64,000 nt of DNA from Tigriopus japonicus (taxonomy: Eukaryota; Arthropoda; Copepoda; Harpacticoida; Harpacticidae). Positions 29,101 to 39,336 of the stretch are shown here, one piece after another (position 1 is the stretch's first letter; each line of letters starts with the position of its first letter). The position numbers and the translations under genes are program-made. The stretch is from positions 10,823,238-10,887,237 of the forward strand of contig CM021322.1 of NCBI GenBank assembly GCA_010645155.1, in the 5' to 3' direction. Under the pieces are notes generated by a model. It made no database searches. It saw only the letters and a program-made list of their open reading frames with translations, and had not been told where the DNA came from.

Positions 29101-32100
29101 CCCAACCACAGATCATCCTGTATTTCGTCAATAGGGACATACAATTCGTCTATTTTGTGGGAGCCGTTTAAAACGTCTTTTTTCGTCTGTACGGGCACTT
29201 GATTTTTTTTCTTTCTTACAAGTCGGTTTCATTCGCCTTTTGGGGAAATTGATTCGATTTTTGAGGTCTTTTAAGTAAGTTTTTCTTAGGTTTTTTGCTT
29301 AAGGGAACTTTTATTCGTTTTTTTTCGTTTAATCGGTCAATGTTAATCGTCTAATAAGGCAATTCCATCGGTCTTTTTCGTCTAATTTGATAGTTTTATT
29401 CTTCTAAACTGCCTGTCCCTAGACATACCCATAGAATTTCTTCGTGTTATGCTTTGTGGCAAGTGATTGTTCAAACATAAAATTGGCCTCTCTCACAACT
29501 ATCTTGGTATCAGAACTTAACTTGTTGAAAAGCTGTCAATCTGCATCAAGTCGTTACTTTATGAATTTGAACCACGGCCGAGATTTTCTCTTGCTCAGCG
29601 CAATCACCTTCGCAGTAATCCAAGGGGGAATATTTTTTGAACGTCATCGCCGAAGAGGAACAAACTCTCCCATTCCAACATGAAGAATCTCCCTGGAGAA
29701 ATTCCATCCCGCTTTTGGAGACCTGGAGGTCAACTCAAGGCACCTATCCTAAGAATCCAAGTAGCACTTAAATGCCTCAAAGTCTGCCTTTGTAAAGTTT
29801 GGAACAAGTTGCCGTGTCTTTGACTCCACTTTGATCGTAAATAGAATGACCTAAATGCCAAAAAGGGTAATGTCTCCTCTTGATGTGATGCTTTTGATAC
29901 ATGGCGAGGAATTCGTCAGGATTAAGTCTAATATGTTTCCAGCTTGATGAGTAAGAAAACAAACTTTCTCATCTAAAAATCCACAATTCAGCTTAATGTT
30001 TTGATAAGACATTAAAAAGCTTCTAGTTTTTCTCCTTTGACTCTTCCGTTACCAACGCATTTCCTCGGAAACTCGCAGGTGACCTCCCTCGAGTTGTCAA
30101 AGTATGACTTGTTGGCCCACTTATTTTCGAATTAATAATCTTCCTCAGCAAACGCACTGGGTCATCATTCTTTTCCTTTGACGCCATCACAAAATCCAAA
30201 TCAGATTGCTCTTTCCCGTTTTCACCACCATCAACGTCAGCTTCAGAGTTAGGTCCAACCACAACAACCAACTCCCGAATTTGGTTGCCAATAGAAAGAT
30301 CCGAATGCTCAAGAGAGGAGACCGTCCCCATAACTCGCACTGAAACATCCTCTGGGTTCGATTTTTCAATGACAGGCTTAGATTTGGTAACTCCTTGAAC
30401 CAGTTAATTCGGACACGTTGCCCTAAAATGACCCTCATCTTGGCAAAGAAAACACCTTTTGGTTTGGGACCTATGTAGAATTGGAATTTGTCTAGCACGA
30501 ACTCTGATTACATCCGGAATAGGAGCAATTAGCACCACATTCAATCTCCGATTCCCATTGGTCAAGCCGAGAAGACCAGGGCCATGACTTTCATCAAAAA
30601 CGTCCCTCACCATGGGCGAGGAAACTTTGCAAAAAGGATCAATTGCTTGTAGGAGCTCCACGTCTGAAACATCATCTAACACATTTCGGAAACGCAAAGG
30701 TATTGATTTCTTTCCACCCCGCATCCTGCATGACCAACAATGATCTTCCTCCACCCGTTGGAAATTGAGATTATCCCCAAACCGATCCTCAACGATGATG
30801 GACTTTTTGCTGTAAACCCTCACAATCCGTTTGCCTGGTCCAAGGCAAACCAATCCATTGAGCTCCTCCTTCCTCAACCCGATGATATTAAATAGGAAAT
30901 AAGCCAAGACAAGGGTGCTCAAGGTCTCATTTTTATAGCTTTTGCACTTAAAAACGATGACCAAGCATCTAAAATTCCTCTCCATCTTGGGTTCCCCTTC
31001 GGTCTCACCCAAGGCTTTTACATATGATCCATGTTCCTGATCTCCCGACAACGATCTCTTTGGGTGGGTAGAAATGGCCCCACTTAGGACCCCGGAGTTT
31101 GGCGAAACATTCCCAATTCCAACTCGATCATTGACCTTCTCCATTGAGAGCCAAGAAGAACAAACTTTTCCTCACAAAAGAAGGTAGACCAAAAAAAAAA
31201 GCACAAGTGTTTGAGGAGCACTTTTCAGGCGACTATTCCCACTGAACGCAGAACGCGCCGGAGATATCATTTAGTCTGCACCTTTTGTACACTTTGAGAT
31301 AAACTTGTATTTTCTTGCATATTTCTTCTATTTTTTGGCGTTTTTCGTCGCAAGTAACGTGGAAACACTGATTCAAAAACAGCGGCTCCTCAGCTGGAAA
31401 AGTCATCCTTGTTTTCCATATTTATTGATTAATTTTTTCAAGGTTTTGATTTTGCAAGGAAGCCAGAGTGGCCACGCGTACTAGCGCGTTCTTAAAAGTG
31501 CCGAGTGTAAGTGCTTCCCCAGACGGCATAGGTTCGAATCCTGTTGGGGATCGAATTGAAGCTGTCGAGAGAAATCCTTCAATTTACAGGGAATCGCATT
31601 CCTTGTAGCGGTAGTAAAAAATCCGCAGAAAAAAAAAGTTCAGAAATACGCAAACCAATAATTCTTTCAACTCTTTTTTCAATTTCAGGCACATTGGTGA
31701 ATTTAGTTAACATATTCCAATCCCTTGGAATGGTCTTGGTGTACATCCTTGGCGCCCTCTTTCCATGGAGGATCACAAACTGGATTTGCGTGGCCATCAA
31801 TATTTCGTCTCTAATCCTAATGTGTCTTGTCCTGCCAGAAACGCCCTTCTTCAAAGTAGCCAAAAATGCGGACGAAGAAGCTCGGAACATCTTACAAAAA
31901 TTAAGAGGGAAGCACTGCGATGTGTCACAAGAGTTATCTGAAATCATTTGTCGACGGAATTTCCTACAAAAGCAAAAAGACGAGGACCTTCGATCCAAGT
32001 TTTGGGTCTTTCTGTCGGTCATGGCCAGTGTGCGATTCTGGAAACCCTTTGCAATCGCTGCTGGAATGTACCAATTGGTCCTCTTAACCGGAACAGGCAC

Positions 32101-32767
32101 CCTGAATATGTACCTTGTGACCATCTTCCAGGAGTCAGGAACAGATGTGAACCCTTATGTAGCCACCATCTTGGTGGGAATCCTCAAGACTTGTATGGGA
32201 ATTTTAGGATCCTACTCCCTCCAAATGTTTCCCAGACGTGCTCTTTTTATGACCTCGTGCTTGGTCATGTCATTTTTTATGGCAGCACTGGGAGCCGTTT
32301 CCTCTTTGAAGATGGTGATTTCCAAAACTAGCAGTGATTTTGATGTTATTGCTGTCAATTCCACAATGCTAGCTGAAACCGAGGCATTGGAATCTTTCAA
32401 GGATAATGTATTTCTTATTGGCATAATTTCTTGGGCTCCAGTGATAGCCATGATTGGAGTATTCTCAGCTTTTTCTGTCGGTGTGGAAACTGTGGTCAGA
32501 TGCGTTTGTGCGGAGATCTTTCCTACTGATGTTCGCTCCATTGGAAATGCCTTAACCACTATCATTACGACGACGTCTTTGATCGCGTTGGGTCTCTTGA
32601 TGCCAATGATGCTGAGAGACCTGGGATTTTCTGGACTTTTCTTTGTTTTATCTTTAATTTCAATTGTTACTTGTACTTACAGTTACTTTGTACTTCCGGA
32701 ATGCAAAGGCAAGAGTCTGACCAGAATTGAAGAGGAGTTGGAGAAAAAGCACCCATTAGATGAATAA
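26191..32767 (+). CDS. MFS sugar transporter, Tret1-like, 4 exons, 499 residues, complete
   Basis: Exons 26191-26226, 26299-26437, 27379-27624 and 31689-32767 have consistent phases (0,1,1) and GT-AG introns, 500 codons in all. Family signs: N-terminal LPQW then a long first membrane helix; SDVWGRK (78-83) as the loop 2-3 signature; PETP (190-193) after helix 6; and PECKGKSL (477-484), the usual PETKGKSL end motif with Thr replaced by Cys. Twelve membrane helices are expected and the hydrophobic spacing fits. Such proteins move trehalose or other sugars across the plasma membrane by facilitated diffusion. A TATA-like CATAAATA lies at 26151-26158, 33 bp before the ATG. An earlier out-of-phase ATG at 26172 cannot splice in frame to exon 2. 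AATAAA overlaps the stop. Intron 3 is 4.1 kb of transposon remains. The substrate is inferred from the family only. Confidence 0.92.
26725..26800. repeat. CA and TAA microsatellites in transporter intron 2
   Basis: An imperfect (CA)n run (about 26728-26753) is followed after 15 bp by (TAA)n-like sequence (about 26768-26798). Confidence 0.9.
27102..27165. mobile_element. 3' end of the 4.9-kb MITE family
   Basis: GTTGGCCCCAGCGGAAAG, an A run, then GTTGTCACAAACCTGGCCC match the right terminus at 5341-5402. The rest of the element is missing. It lies in transporter intron 2. Confidence 0.8.
28164..29135 (+). mobile_element. Ty3/gypsy-type LTR retroelement remnant (gag and start of pol)
   Basis: The gag-like frame 28167-28580 contains KGAKYSVLKERLLATF and LGD-like VGDHSPYLLFKSIF, typical of the capsid region of Ty3/gypsy gag. 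A shifted frame gives the CRFHQRYG end motif. Further on, broken frames give KHGVFHHIPTTDHPVF, the sequence that precedes the reverse transcriptase in this family. Frameshifts and stops are numerous and no LTRs were found. The remnant ends at the hAT-like copy at 29132. It lies in transporter intron 3, same strand. Confidence 0.75.
29132..29421. mobile_element. hAT-type element, degraded copy related to the 8.7-kb element
   Basis: The right end TAAACTGCCTGTCCCTA and internal ATTCGTC/CTTTTTTCGTC words match the 8731-9621 element. The left end begins TAGGGACA and quickly diverges. The 8-mers GACATACA (29136) and GACATACC (29422) could be a target duplication if the outermost left repeat was lost; otherwise no duplication remains. 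Confidence 0.65.
29670..31144 (-). mobile_element. LINE-3x remnant: ORF1 with CCHC knuckle, then part of ORF2 endonuclease
   Basis: ORF1 starts at 31144. It runs 246 codons to a frameshift near 30404, continuing in other frames to a stop at 30023. It ends its first part with CFLCQDEGHFRATCP, a CCHC zinc knuckle (C-X2-C-X4-H-X4-C) typical of LINE ORF1 nucleic-acid chaperones. Downstream, 30010-29670 gives GNILDLILTNSSPCIKSI and later ILFTIKVE, the C-terminal part of an APE-type endonuclease with two stops. The catalytic first half of the endonuclease and all reverse transcriptase are missing. It is antisense within transporter intron 3. Confidence 0.75.
31454..31637 (+). mobile_element. SINE-A, full-length copy
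   Basis: The tRNA-like head AAGCCAGAGTGGCCACGCG, B box GGTTCGAATCC, body GAAGCTGTCGAGAGAAATCC, and tail TTTACAGGGAATCGCATTCC then TTGTAGCGGTAGTAAAAAAT and CCGC plus an A run. The tail equals the 3' end of the LINE at 49.4 kb. It ends about 50 bp before the acceptor of transporter exon 4, without damaging it. Confidence 0.88.
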
Positions 32768-33785
32768 ATAATTTGACAAACTTACCTGTTCCAATTAAAT
32801 TGTTACTAAATCAAAATATTGTTGACATTTTGGTCATTTTAATTATAATGTGCAGATGTATCCGATCTTGGGCCGGGCCATGGATATTGCAAGGTTGAGG
32901 TGCTTAGTGAAGGAAAGTTATATAGTTAAGGTGAAACCGACATAGTTGAAAAAAGTGGATAATTTCAACCGGACTGTTGTTGATGCGGAACGCGTTGGAT
33001 GGCAAACGACCTTTTTGGAAGACCATGGCCTTCGTCATGATGTTGTTGACTTGAAGGCCATTCTCTTGCCAATAACCGTGAAGAGCATTGACAACATTTT
33101 GCAATTCCACAGCTGAAACCGCCAAGAGATCCAGGTTGTCTGCATATTGCAAATATTGTGTTATGTTCTATTGTGATTGATTGTTGGTCCTTGGCGAGTA
33201 AGGGCTTCAGGAATGTCGAATACTTAAAAAGTGAAGAGAATTGGTGATAGTGGATCCCCCTGCGGAAGGCTGATGGATGTGAAGTAGCAGGGGGATAGAT
33301 CCTCACCAGAACGAATGGAGCATTTGAGCCCTGAATAGATGTTGGTTTGCAGGACACATTGAACGCGGAATTCCCCACAGTCGGAGTTTGAAGAATAACC
33401 GAATTCAGTCCGCCCTGTTGAATGTATTGGAGAAATCCACAAAGCACCCATAGACTCTCCTCTTCGTGCTGATGTTCACGTCCACTATTTTGTAGAGGAG
33501 AGTGGTTGCCAAGGTGGTCAAACAGCTCCTCCAGAAACCGAATTGGAACTCAGGAAGCAGATTCCAATCCTTGGCCAATCCGGAGACCCAGGCAGCTAAA
33601 AGGGTGGACACCATTTCAAGAAGGGATTTTCCAAGGCAATTGACTGATGGTTATCTGGAATGTCCTTGGGCCCCTTCTTATTAATGAAGATGATGGCTGA
33701 CTCGATCCAGGTTGGTGGGAAATAATGTTTGGAGGGCGCGGCTGAAGAGAACTTGAAGGAGTGGTTGGATTTGGGTTCGGAGAAG

Positions 33786-35394
33786 TCTTGGCTTTTTTCT
33801 ACCTACACTTTATTTAGGGGTTGCATGAGAAAAAAATTGACGTTCTGTCCATCTGAAAACTACATCTAAATCACTCTATTTTTTGTTGAAGCAAAAATTA
33901 ATCAGCCATTTCTGATTTTTTGGAGTAGTAAGTAGAAGAGAAAGATTTGGTACTTGTTTTTCTGGAAATTTCTCACATAGGCAAGGGCTTAAAGATCAGT
34001 TGTCATTTTGTGCCTTACTTCCCAGTAAGGAAAATGGTAAACACTTCTTTCTAATGTAAAAATAAAATGAAAGGTTTTCCACTTTGTTATTTCAACTTCC
34101 ACCATCGTGACTTCCTCCAAACCCTTTTTTAACCCTTTTGGCAACATGGTTAGTTTTAAGAGATTAATACAGACTAAATATGCCAAATCACACCAACGCT
34201 ACATGAAAAAGCTCCAAATGACTTGAGAAGCCTGCATTTTTATCTCACTACCAATCTCTGGAGGTTGCCTGGATAATTCTTTGAAAAGTAGATTGACTGG
34301 TACTTAGAGTAAGTTTAAATTCTTAGGGTTCATATAGGGATAGGTTGAATTAGCTTTTTTCATGTTAGATTAGGTGTGTATGGACCAAATAAGCTATTTG
34401 AAAGTATAATCAAGCAGCCTTAGAAATTTTGCATTGTGAAATGATATTTAAGGCTTGTGAAGCATTCATTGCAACTACTCAGGCCAAGAAGACTGGAACC
34501 AGTGTAATCCGTGGACTCTATATCATTGCAGTTGCCCAAAGAGGATGACATTGAGGGTTCTTGGAAGTTGTCTGACGCATTCAAATTCATAAACATCCAA
34601 ATAAATTGTCTGTCTATTCCTATGGTCTGGATTCTATCTAAAAATTGTTGAGCCAATGCAACAGAGAAAATTGATGATCAATGAGTAGAATGTTAATTTG
34701 TGGGTAGTGTGTACAACCCCATTGGCTTGAACAATGAATGCTCTTCTAGCATTTCAGAATCAAACATTTAAAAAATCAAATCAAGAAGCAAAAGGGGCAT
34801 AAATCAGGTCTTGAAGGAGGTCATGGTGGTGACTAGACCGCGGATTCAAGTTTTTTTCTTGCAGAGCAGAAAATCTAGAGGGTTAACTGCATTAACTTTT
34901 CTCTAGTGCTGGTGTTCAGCTGACCCAAGCTGACTTACATCCTGAAACGTCTAGAATTTCTGCTCTTCAGGAAAAAAACTTTTGGATCCACTGTCTAGTG
35001 GTGACAATTACAATAATACTGAGAATACTCCCATTGTATTTTCACAGCATGAGAAAAAACATCTTCCATTTTCCTAAAATAGTAGGACACATCCAGACAA
35101 AAGATCCTAGATGTTCATGGTTAGTGGAATCAGCTCACAGGGACAACAGGATCATTAAGTTTCTGCCAAGATGAGAGAGAAAAGATAAATTTTTAGACAA
35201 AACACATAATTTATATCTATTTTCTACCTAATAAAAAAATAATTAATTTAATGAATCAACAAAAATAAAACCGCTAATACTTTTTGTGCCAACTAAAAAG
35301 CCAAGTATTGAAGTGATTTTTTCAGATGGATGGAACATCAAAGATTTTTCTTACGCAACCCCTAATTAAAGTGTAGGTAGAAAAAAGCCAAGAC
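33786..35394. mobile_element. 1.6-kb inverted-repeat DNA element inserted in LINE-2x
   Basis: Ends TCTTGGCTTTTTTCTACCTA, then CACTTTATTTAGGGGTTGC, mirrored on the right with one or two changes. Flanking 8-mers CGGAGAAG (left) and CAGAGAAG (right) match 7 of 8, a likely target duplication. There is no transposase-like frame inside; the short frames at 33989-34186 and 34420-34656 are not recognisable. The LINE reverse transcriptase region continues on one side and its linker on the other. Confidence 0.75.
34845..34996. mobile_element. Small hAT-like MITE nested in the 33.8-kb element
   Basis: The left arm CCGCGGATTCAAGTTTTTTT, then CTTGCAGAGCAGAAAATCTAG, is mirrored by CTAGAATTTCTGCTCTTCAG, then GAAAAAAACTTTTGGATCCA. 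Flanks TGACTAGA and TGTCTAGT resemble each other in 6 of 8 bases, a decayed 8-bp duplication. Confidence 0.6.
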
Positions 35395-37640
35395 CAGAGA
35401 AGTGCTAGTTGGAAGGGAGAAACCCCTGATGTTGACAGGGCTTTGCTCATCAATCATCATCTTGTGGAAGGCTGTGTCCATCTCGGAGTCCATGAAGGGC
35501 TGCAAAAGGGGATGGTGTTTTCCCAACAGCCCTGGACCTCCTCCACCACTATTTCGGATGACAATGAAAACAATTGTTGGCAGTGGGGGAGGAATTTGCT
35601 GACTGGAATTTCCTAGTTTGCGGCGGGCTTTTTAGCACATTTGTACAAGCCTACCATCTTGGATGAAGCCGATGAATAGAGTAGGTTCTCCACTTCCAAT
35701 CTTTGGTGGGCTGACTTGGCGCTCCTCAGAGACTTGTGATATGCAATTCTCGCAATCCCATATTGCTCCCAAGTCTCTGGAGTTTGGCTCGTCTTGGCAC
35801 ATTGCAATTTTTGGAGCATTTGACCCCTCAGCTCTTAGTGGTGTAAGCTGAAACAGGGGGTCTTGGGTCCTTTTCTTCTCGCCTGAACTGACGAGGACTC
35901 TTGGAATGCTTCCGCAATGCTTTGGGCCACTGCAGTTGCATTGTAGTCTTTCTGGCTGTTGATGGATAACTGCAGGCCCTCAAGTTGAGCCCCTCACTCC
36001 TGTATACTGACCACGCACCGCCCTTTGCAAGTCACGTCCAGATGATGGAAATTTCCGGGCATTTTGAATGTGACTGATATGGGGAGATGATCAGAAGCAG
36101 CCAGCTGATGGGTGTAACTGGCCGTCGATGGAAGATTATGAAGGCGCCCCAGGAGTAGATGTGTGTTGGGACTGCCGGGTCGGAGCGCAGAGCGATTCTC
36201 CATTGACTCAGAATCTTAGCAAGTTTAGAGAATTCACTCGAGTCAGGACGGATATTAAAGTCCCAACCAATTATGATTTTCTCTGGATACTTTACCTTCT
36301 TGAGCAAAGGGTTGTTTATGCCATGATTAGCACTTGACCTAAGAAATTTGGAAACCAAAAGTAATGACTTAAAGCAACTCAAGCATTCTAGATTTTCTCC
36401 AAAGATTGAATATGACTTAAAAATACTTATTTATAATAAGGAATCTGGAAATTGATAATCTGGTAGAAAAGAATTGGTAGTGTCGTGGTAAGGGATCACA
36501 TCCCTGCCATAAATATAGATATGACTTTTCACGATAGGTTGCTAAAGTAGGTCTGCCAATTAGCCTTTTGAGTCCATCATTTTTCTGTTTAATGCTATGA
36601 GGAAAAAAGCTGTCCTCTTGAGACGAACGCAAATGGCATCCCCTGATTTATTTGACTTTGGATCAGGGGCACTATGTAAAGAGAACTTGCTTCTTGATTT
36701 TGCAAGATGGTGTACTATGTAAGGAGTGATGGCAAACCTAAAGCTCCCTCAACCTCATCTGAGGAAGATTGAAAGATTGGATTTTTCCATCAGTAATATC
36801 TATGGCAACCAGCCATGTGGGTTCAAAATTTTTGTTAGGACAAAAGTTAAAGATGTTTTAAATTCTTTTTTAAAAGTAGAACATGTTTTAAATGAGAAGT
36901 GTTATCGATGGCATTCGCCATTTTAAAAACTGAAACTATTGATTTGGAAATATCAATATGATATTTCACATGTGTGAAAATGCTACTTTGTCGGTCTTTT
37001 GTCTGGGCCTCATATTGACATCATTACTGATTTTTAATCAAATTTGTAGTTGACATGAATTAAAAAATAAGTCATTTGGTAAATAAGTGAAACTCAATAT
37101 TCCTCTCAACACTCAAAAACAAATCATTTTTTGAATCAGATTATTGAAAGTTAAATGCACATCATTCCAAAAATGACGAACGTGGAGGTTTAGTGCATCC
37201 AGTTTGCGCAATTGCATGTTATTTTATTTGCATGAACAGACTGAACCCTTAATCAGATTGACTGACTCTTCAAGCAAAGAGTTGTGCAGAAATTGTGTAA
37301 TCAAATTGTGTGATTTTTCATGCTTTAATTTATTTCAATTTATCTTTTGAACAACAAAAACTTTGAAGGTGATCAGATCTGGTGATGAACATCTCTCTAA
37401 AGTTTGCTTATAGGAGGGAATTTTCCCGTGAACCTTTTGGTAACCCGGAAGTAGAAATGTAAACTTGGCGCCATGTCGGGAAACATATCATAATAAAAAA
37501 AATGATTTGAGTGTAACATTTTTCTCTCTAGAGCTCTACGGTTGACTTGAGAACGCGTAGATCAATCAGCAATGATCTGTGTACAGCTTTTTAACTTTTC
37601 TTGGTTCCCACAGCTGAATAAGATGACGTCATGTAAATCA

Positions 37641-37928
37641 GTTCAATTGCCTAACGTTAGATGGCGCAGCACCTAGAAGGGTTGAAAGTCTAATTGGACC
37701 AATTCTACCAAGTTTCGGGGTCTATAACTTTGAAAATGTATGTGTTTTGCGTAAAAATTGACGGCTGCTTGTTATTTGAGATATGTGGGGGATAAGTAGC
37801 ATTCGGTTTTCACGCAAAAACTCATACATTTTCAAAGTTATAGACGCCGAAACTTGGTAGAATTTCATTGTCCAATTCGACTTTCAACCTCTCAAGGTAC
37901 GCCGCCATCTAACGTTAGGCAATTGAAC
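37641..37928. mobile_element. Foldback MITE inside block A
   Basis: Ends GTTCAATTGCCTAACGTTAG with ATGGCG, mirrored by CGCCATCTAACGTTAGGC and AATTGAAC. Inner parts also pair (ATAACTTTGAAAATGTATG with CATACATTTTCAAAGTTAT), giving arms of about 125 bp. It interrupts the block where the 58.7-kb partner is continuous (GCGTAGATCAAT to CCTGAGATGTATCAG). Confidence 0.8.
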
Positions 37929-38743
37929 TAATTGAGGGAATCAAGAAAAGTAAACAAGCTCTACACGGTCCACTGACCTGAGATGTATCAGAAGCGATGG
38001 TCTCAAAGTTGACACAATGAGCTTTGTTCACGTGCTTGCCATGACGCTTGTTGCTTTGGCCGCTATTACTGACCCAACAGGAGGTCATCTGCTTTGTTGA
38101 CAAACATCAAAGATGATTGTGTCAGCTTTACGTCGGCACCAAAGCTCAAACTAAAGCTTTAAAACTCTCTGACTTATGGGCCAAAAAAACACTTACACTT
38201 TAGTTGACTCAGAGTGTAATACTCTGTACTATGTGCCGAAAGTCAATGATATATTGAGAAATGCAAGAATGTCACAGTTCGAGCTACACAGAAGCCAAAT
38301 ATATAAATCAAATTTGCTCGTCCCTACGTCATTCATACAAACAATTGGAACTGCATAACTAGTGAAAATTCATCATTGTATGGCCTCTTACCTCAAATCA
38401 AATTGTAAAAGAACGCATTTCTGCTACATGATAGTAGTTACGTACGTGTATATAAAACTTCCTTTATCTTGAATCTTTTTATGCCTGCCTATTTGTCATT
38501 ACATTTCAGGGACACCTGTGGTTAAGAATTAATTACGAATATTGTTGATTTGTGGTTGTCTTTTTCTTTTGGAGAACAAAAAACTTTCTCATTAGTTGAC
38601 ATCCAATTATTTCCCTCTTTAAGTACAATCCAGAACGACTTGGGACCAAATTTAAGGTTCAAGGTGACCATACCTAGACTATACCAACAGGCGTTGCTAT
38701 ACATACGACTCCCTTGAAATATGTTTACAAATATATATAAAAA

Positions 38744-38776
38744 AATGTTAGGCCTGCAGACAGGCCTAACATTTTG
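38744..38776. repeat. Short perfect hairpin
   Basis: AAAATGTTAGGCCTG, loop CAGA, then CAGGCCTAACATTTT. It sits at the left edge of a block A segment and may mark a breakpoint of the rearrangement. Confidence 0.8.
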
Positions 38777-39336
38777 TTGGACAATTTTCAGGCCCTAGCT
38801 GACCTTTGATTGTGACGTTTTCCAAGGAGTTGTGCCCAAACAAGTTCTTTTGTAAGGTTGAAGTCATGGTCACTTGTTCAGCTTACAAATGCCCCAATCG
38901 TTCAGGGCCTGTCAAGAATAACCCGTCAGACCAGAGGCATGATTCTGCACGTTAACTTCACGTTACTTAATCACAACATTTCAAAACGAACACAACTTTG
39001 GCATGAGCGAAATTTGTTTGTTTGGGCCAACTTAGGTAACAATCTTCGGAAAAATCAAGTTTTAACGTGGAACCTTTGCTCTTTAACAGCTGCAACTCGT
39101 CCAACAAAAATTACCGTATATCCGCCAAGGATGAAAAATCAGATGCTTTTCTAAGCACCAGGGCGAACTTGACTTTCTTTTTTTTGGGAATACCAAATTT
39201 ATTCGCACATTATTTATTCCTCCTGATGTATCCATAACAAGCGCATCGGACACAAGTGTACAAAGCATGATCGATTTGTGGCATAAATGAAAGACACGAT
39301 GAAGGAAATGAAAACACTATAGCTCTGCTTTTCAAT

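Larger units (their letters stand above)
32890..36382 (-). mobile_element. LINE-2x remnant (endonuclease and reverse transcriptase), split by another element
   Basis: Minus-strand pieces in order. 36382-36032 carries IIIGWDFNIRPDSS, an APE-type endonuclease GDFN motif with one inserted residue. 35819-35613 is linker. After the inserted element, 33780-33620 carries WIESAIIFINKKGPKDIP and IALENPFLK, 33614-33405 carries LLPEFQFGF and CFVDFSNTF, 33451-33224 carries SLPQGDPLSPILF, and 33152-32904 carries QYADNLDLLA. These are ordered reverse transcriptase motifs. The active-site YADD reads YADN, and several frameshifts exist, so it is dead. The 3' end is truncated near 32890, just past the transporter gene. 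Confidence 0.8.
36980..39130. repeat. Duplicated block A (partner at 57.3-58.8 kb), rearranged order
   Basis: Segments 36980-37230, 37225-37570, 37973-38050 and 38745-39125 are each 85-95% similar by eye to parts of 57350-58833, but the order differs. The segment with GTTGGACAATTTTCAGGCCC and ATTACCGTATATCCGCC lies last here and second in the other block. The segment at 38019 starts MSFVHVLAMTLVALAA, signal-peptide-like, in the same frame as the copy at 58786. No complete gene is supported. Confidence 0.75.
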
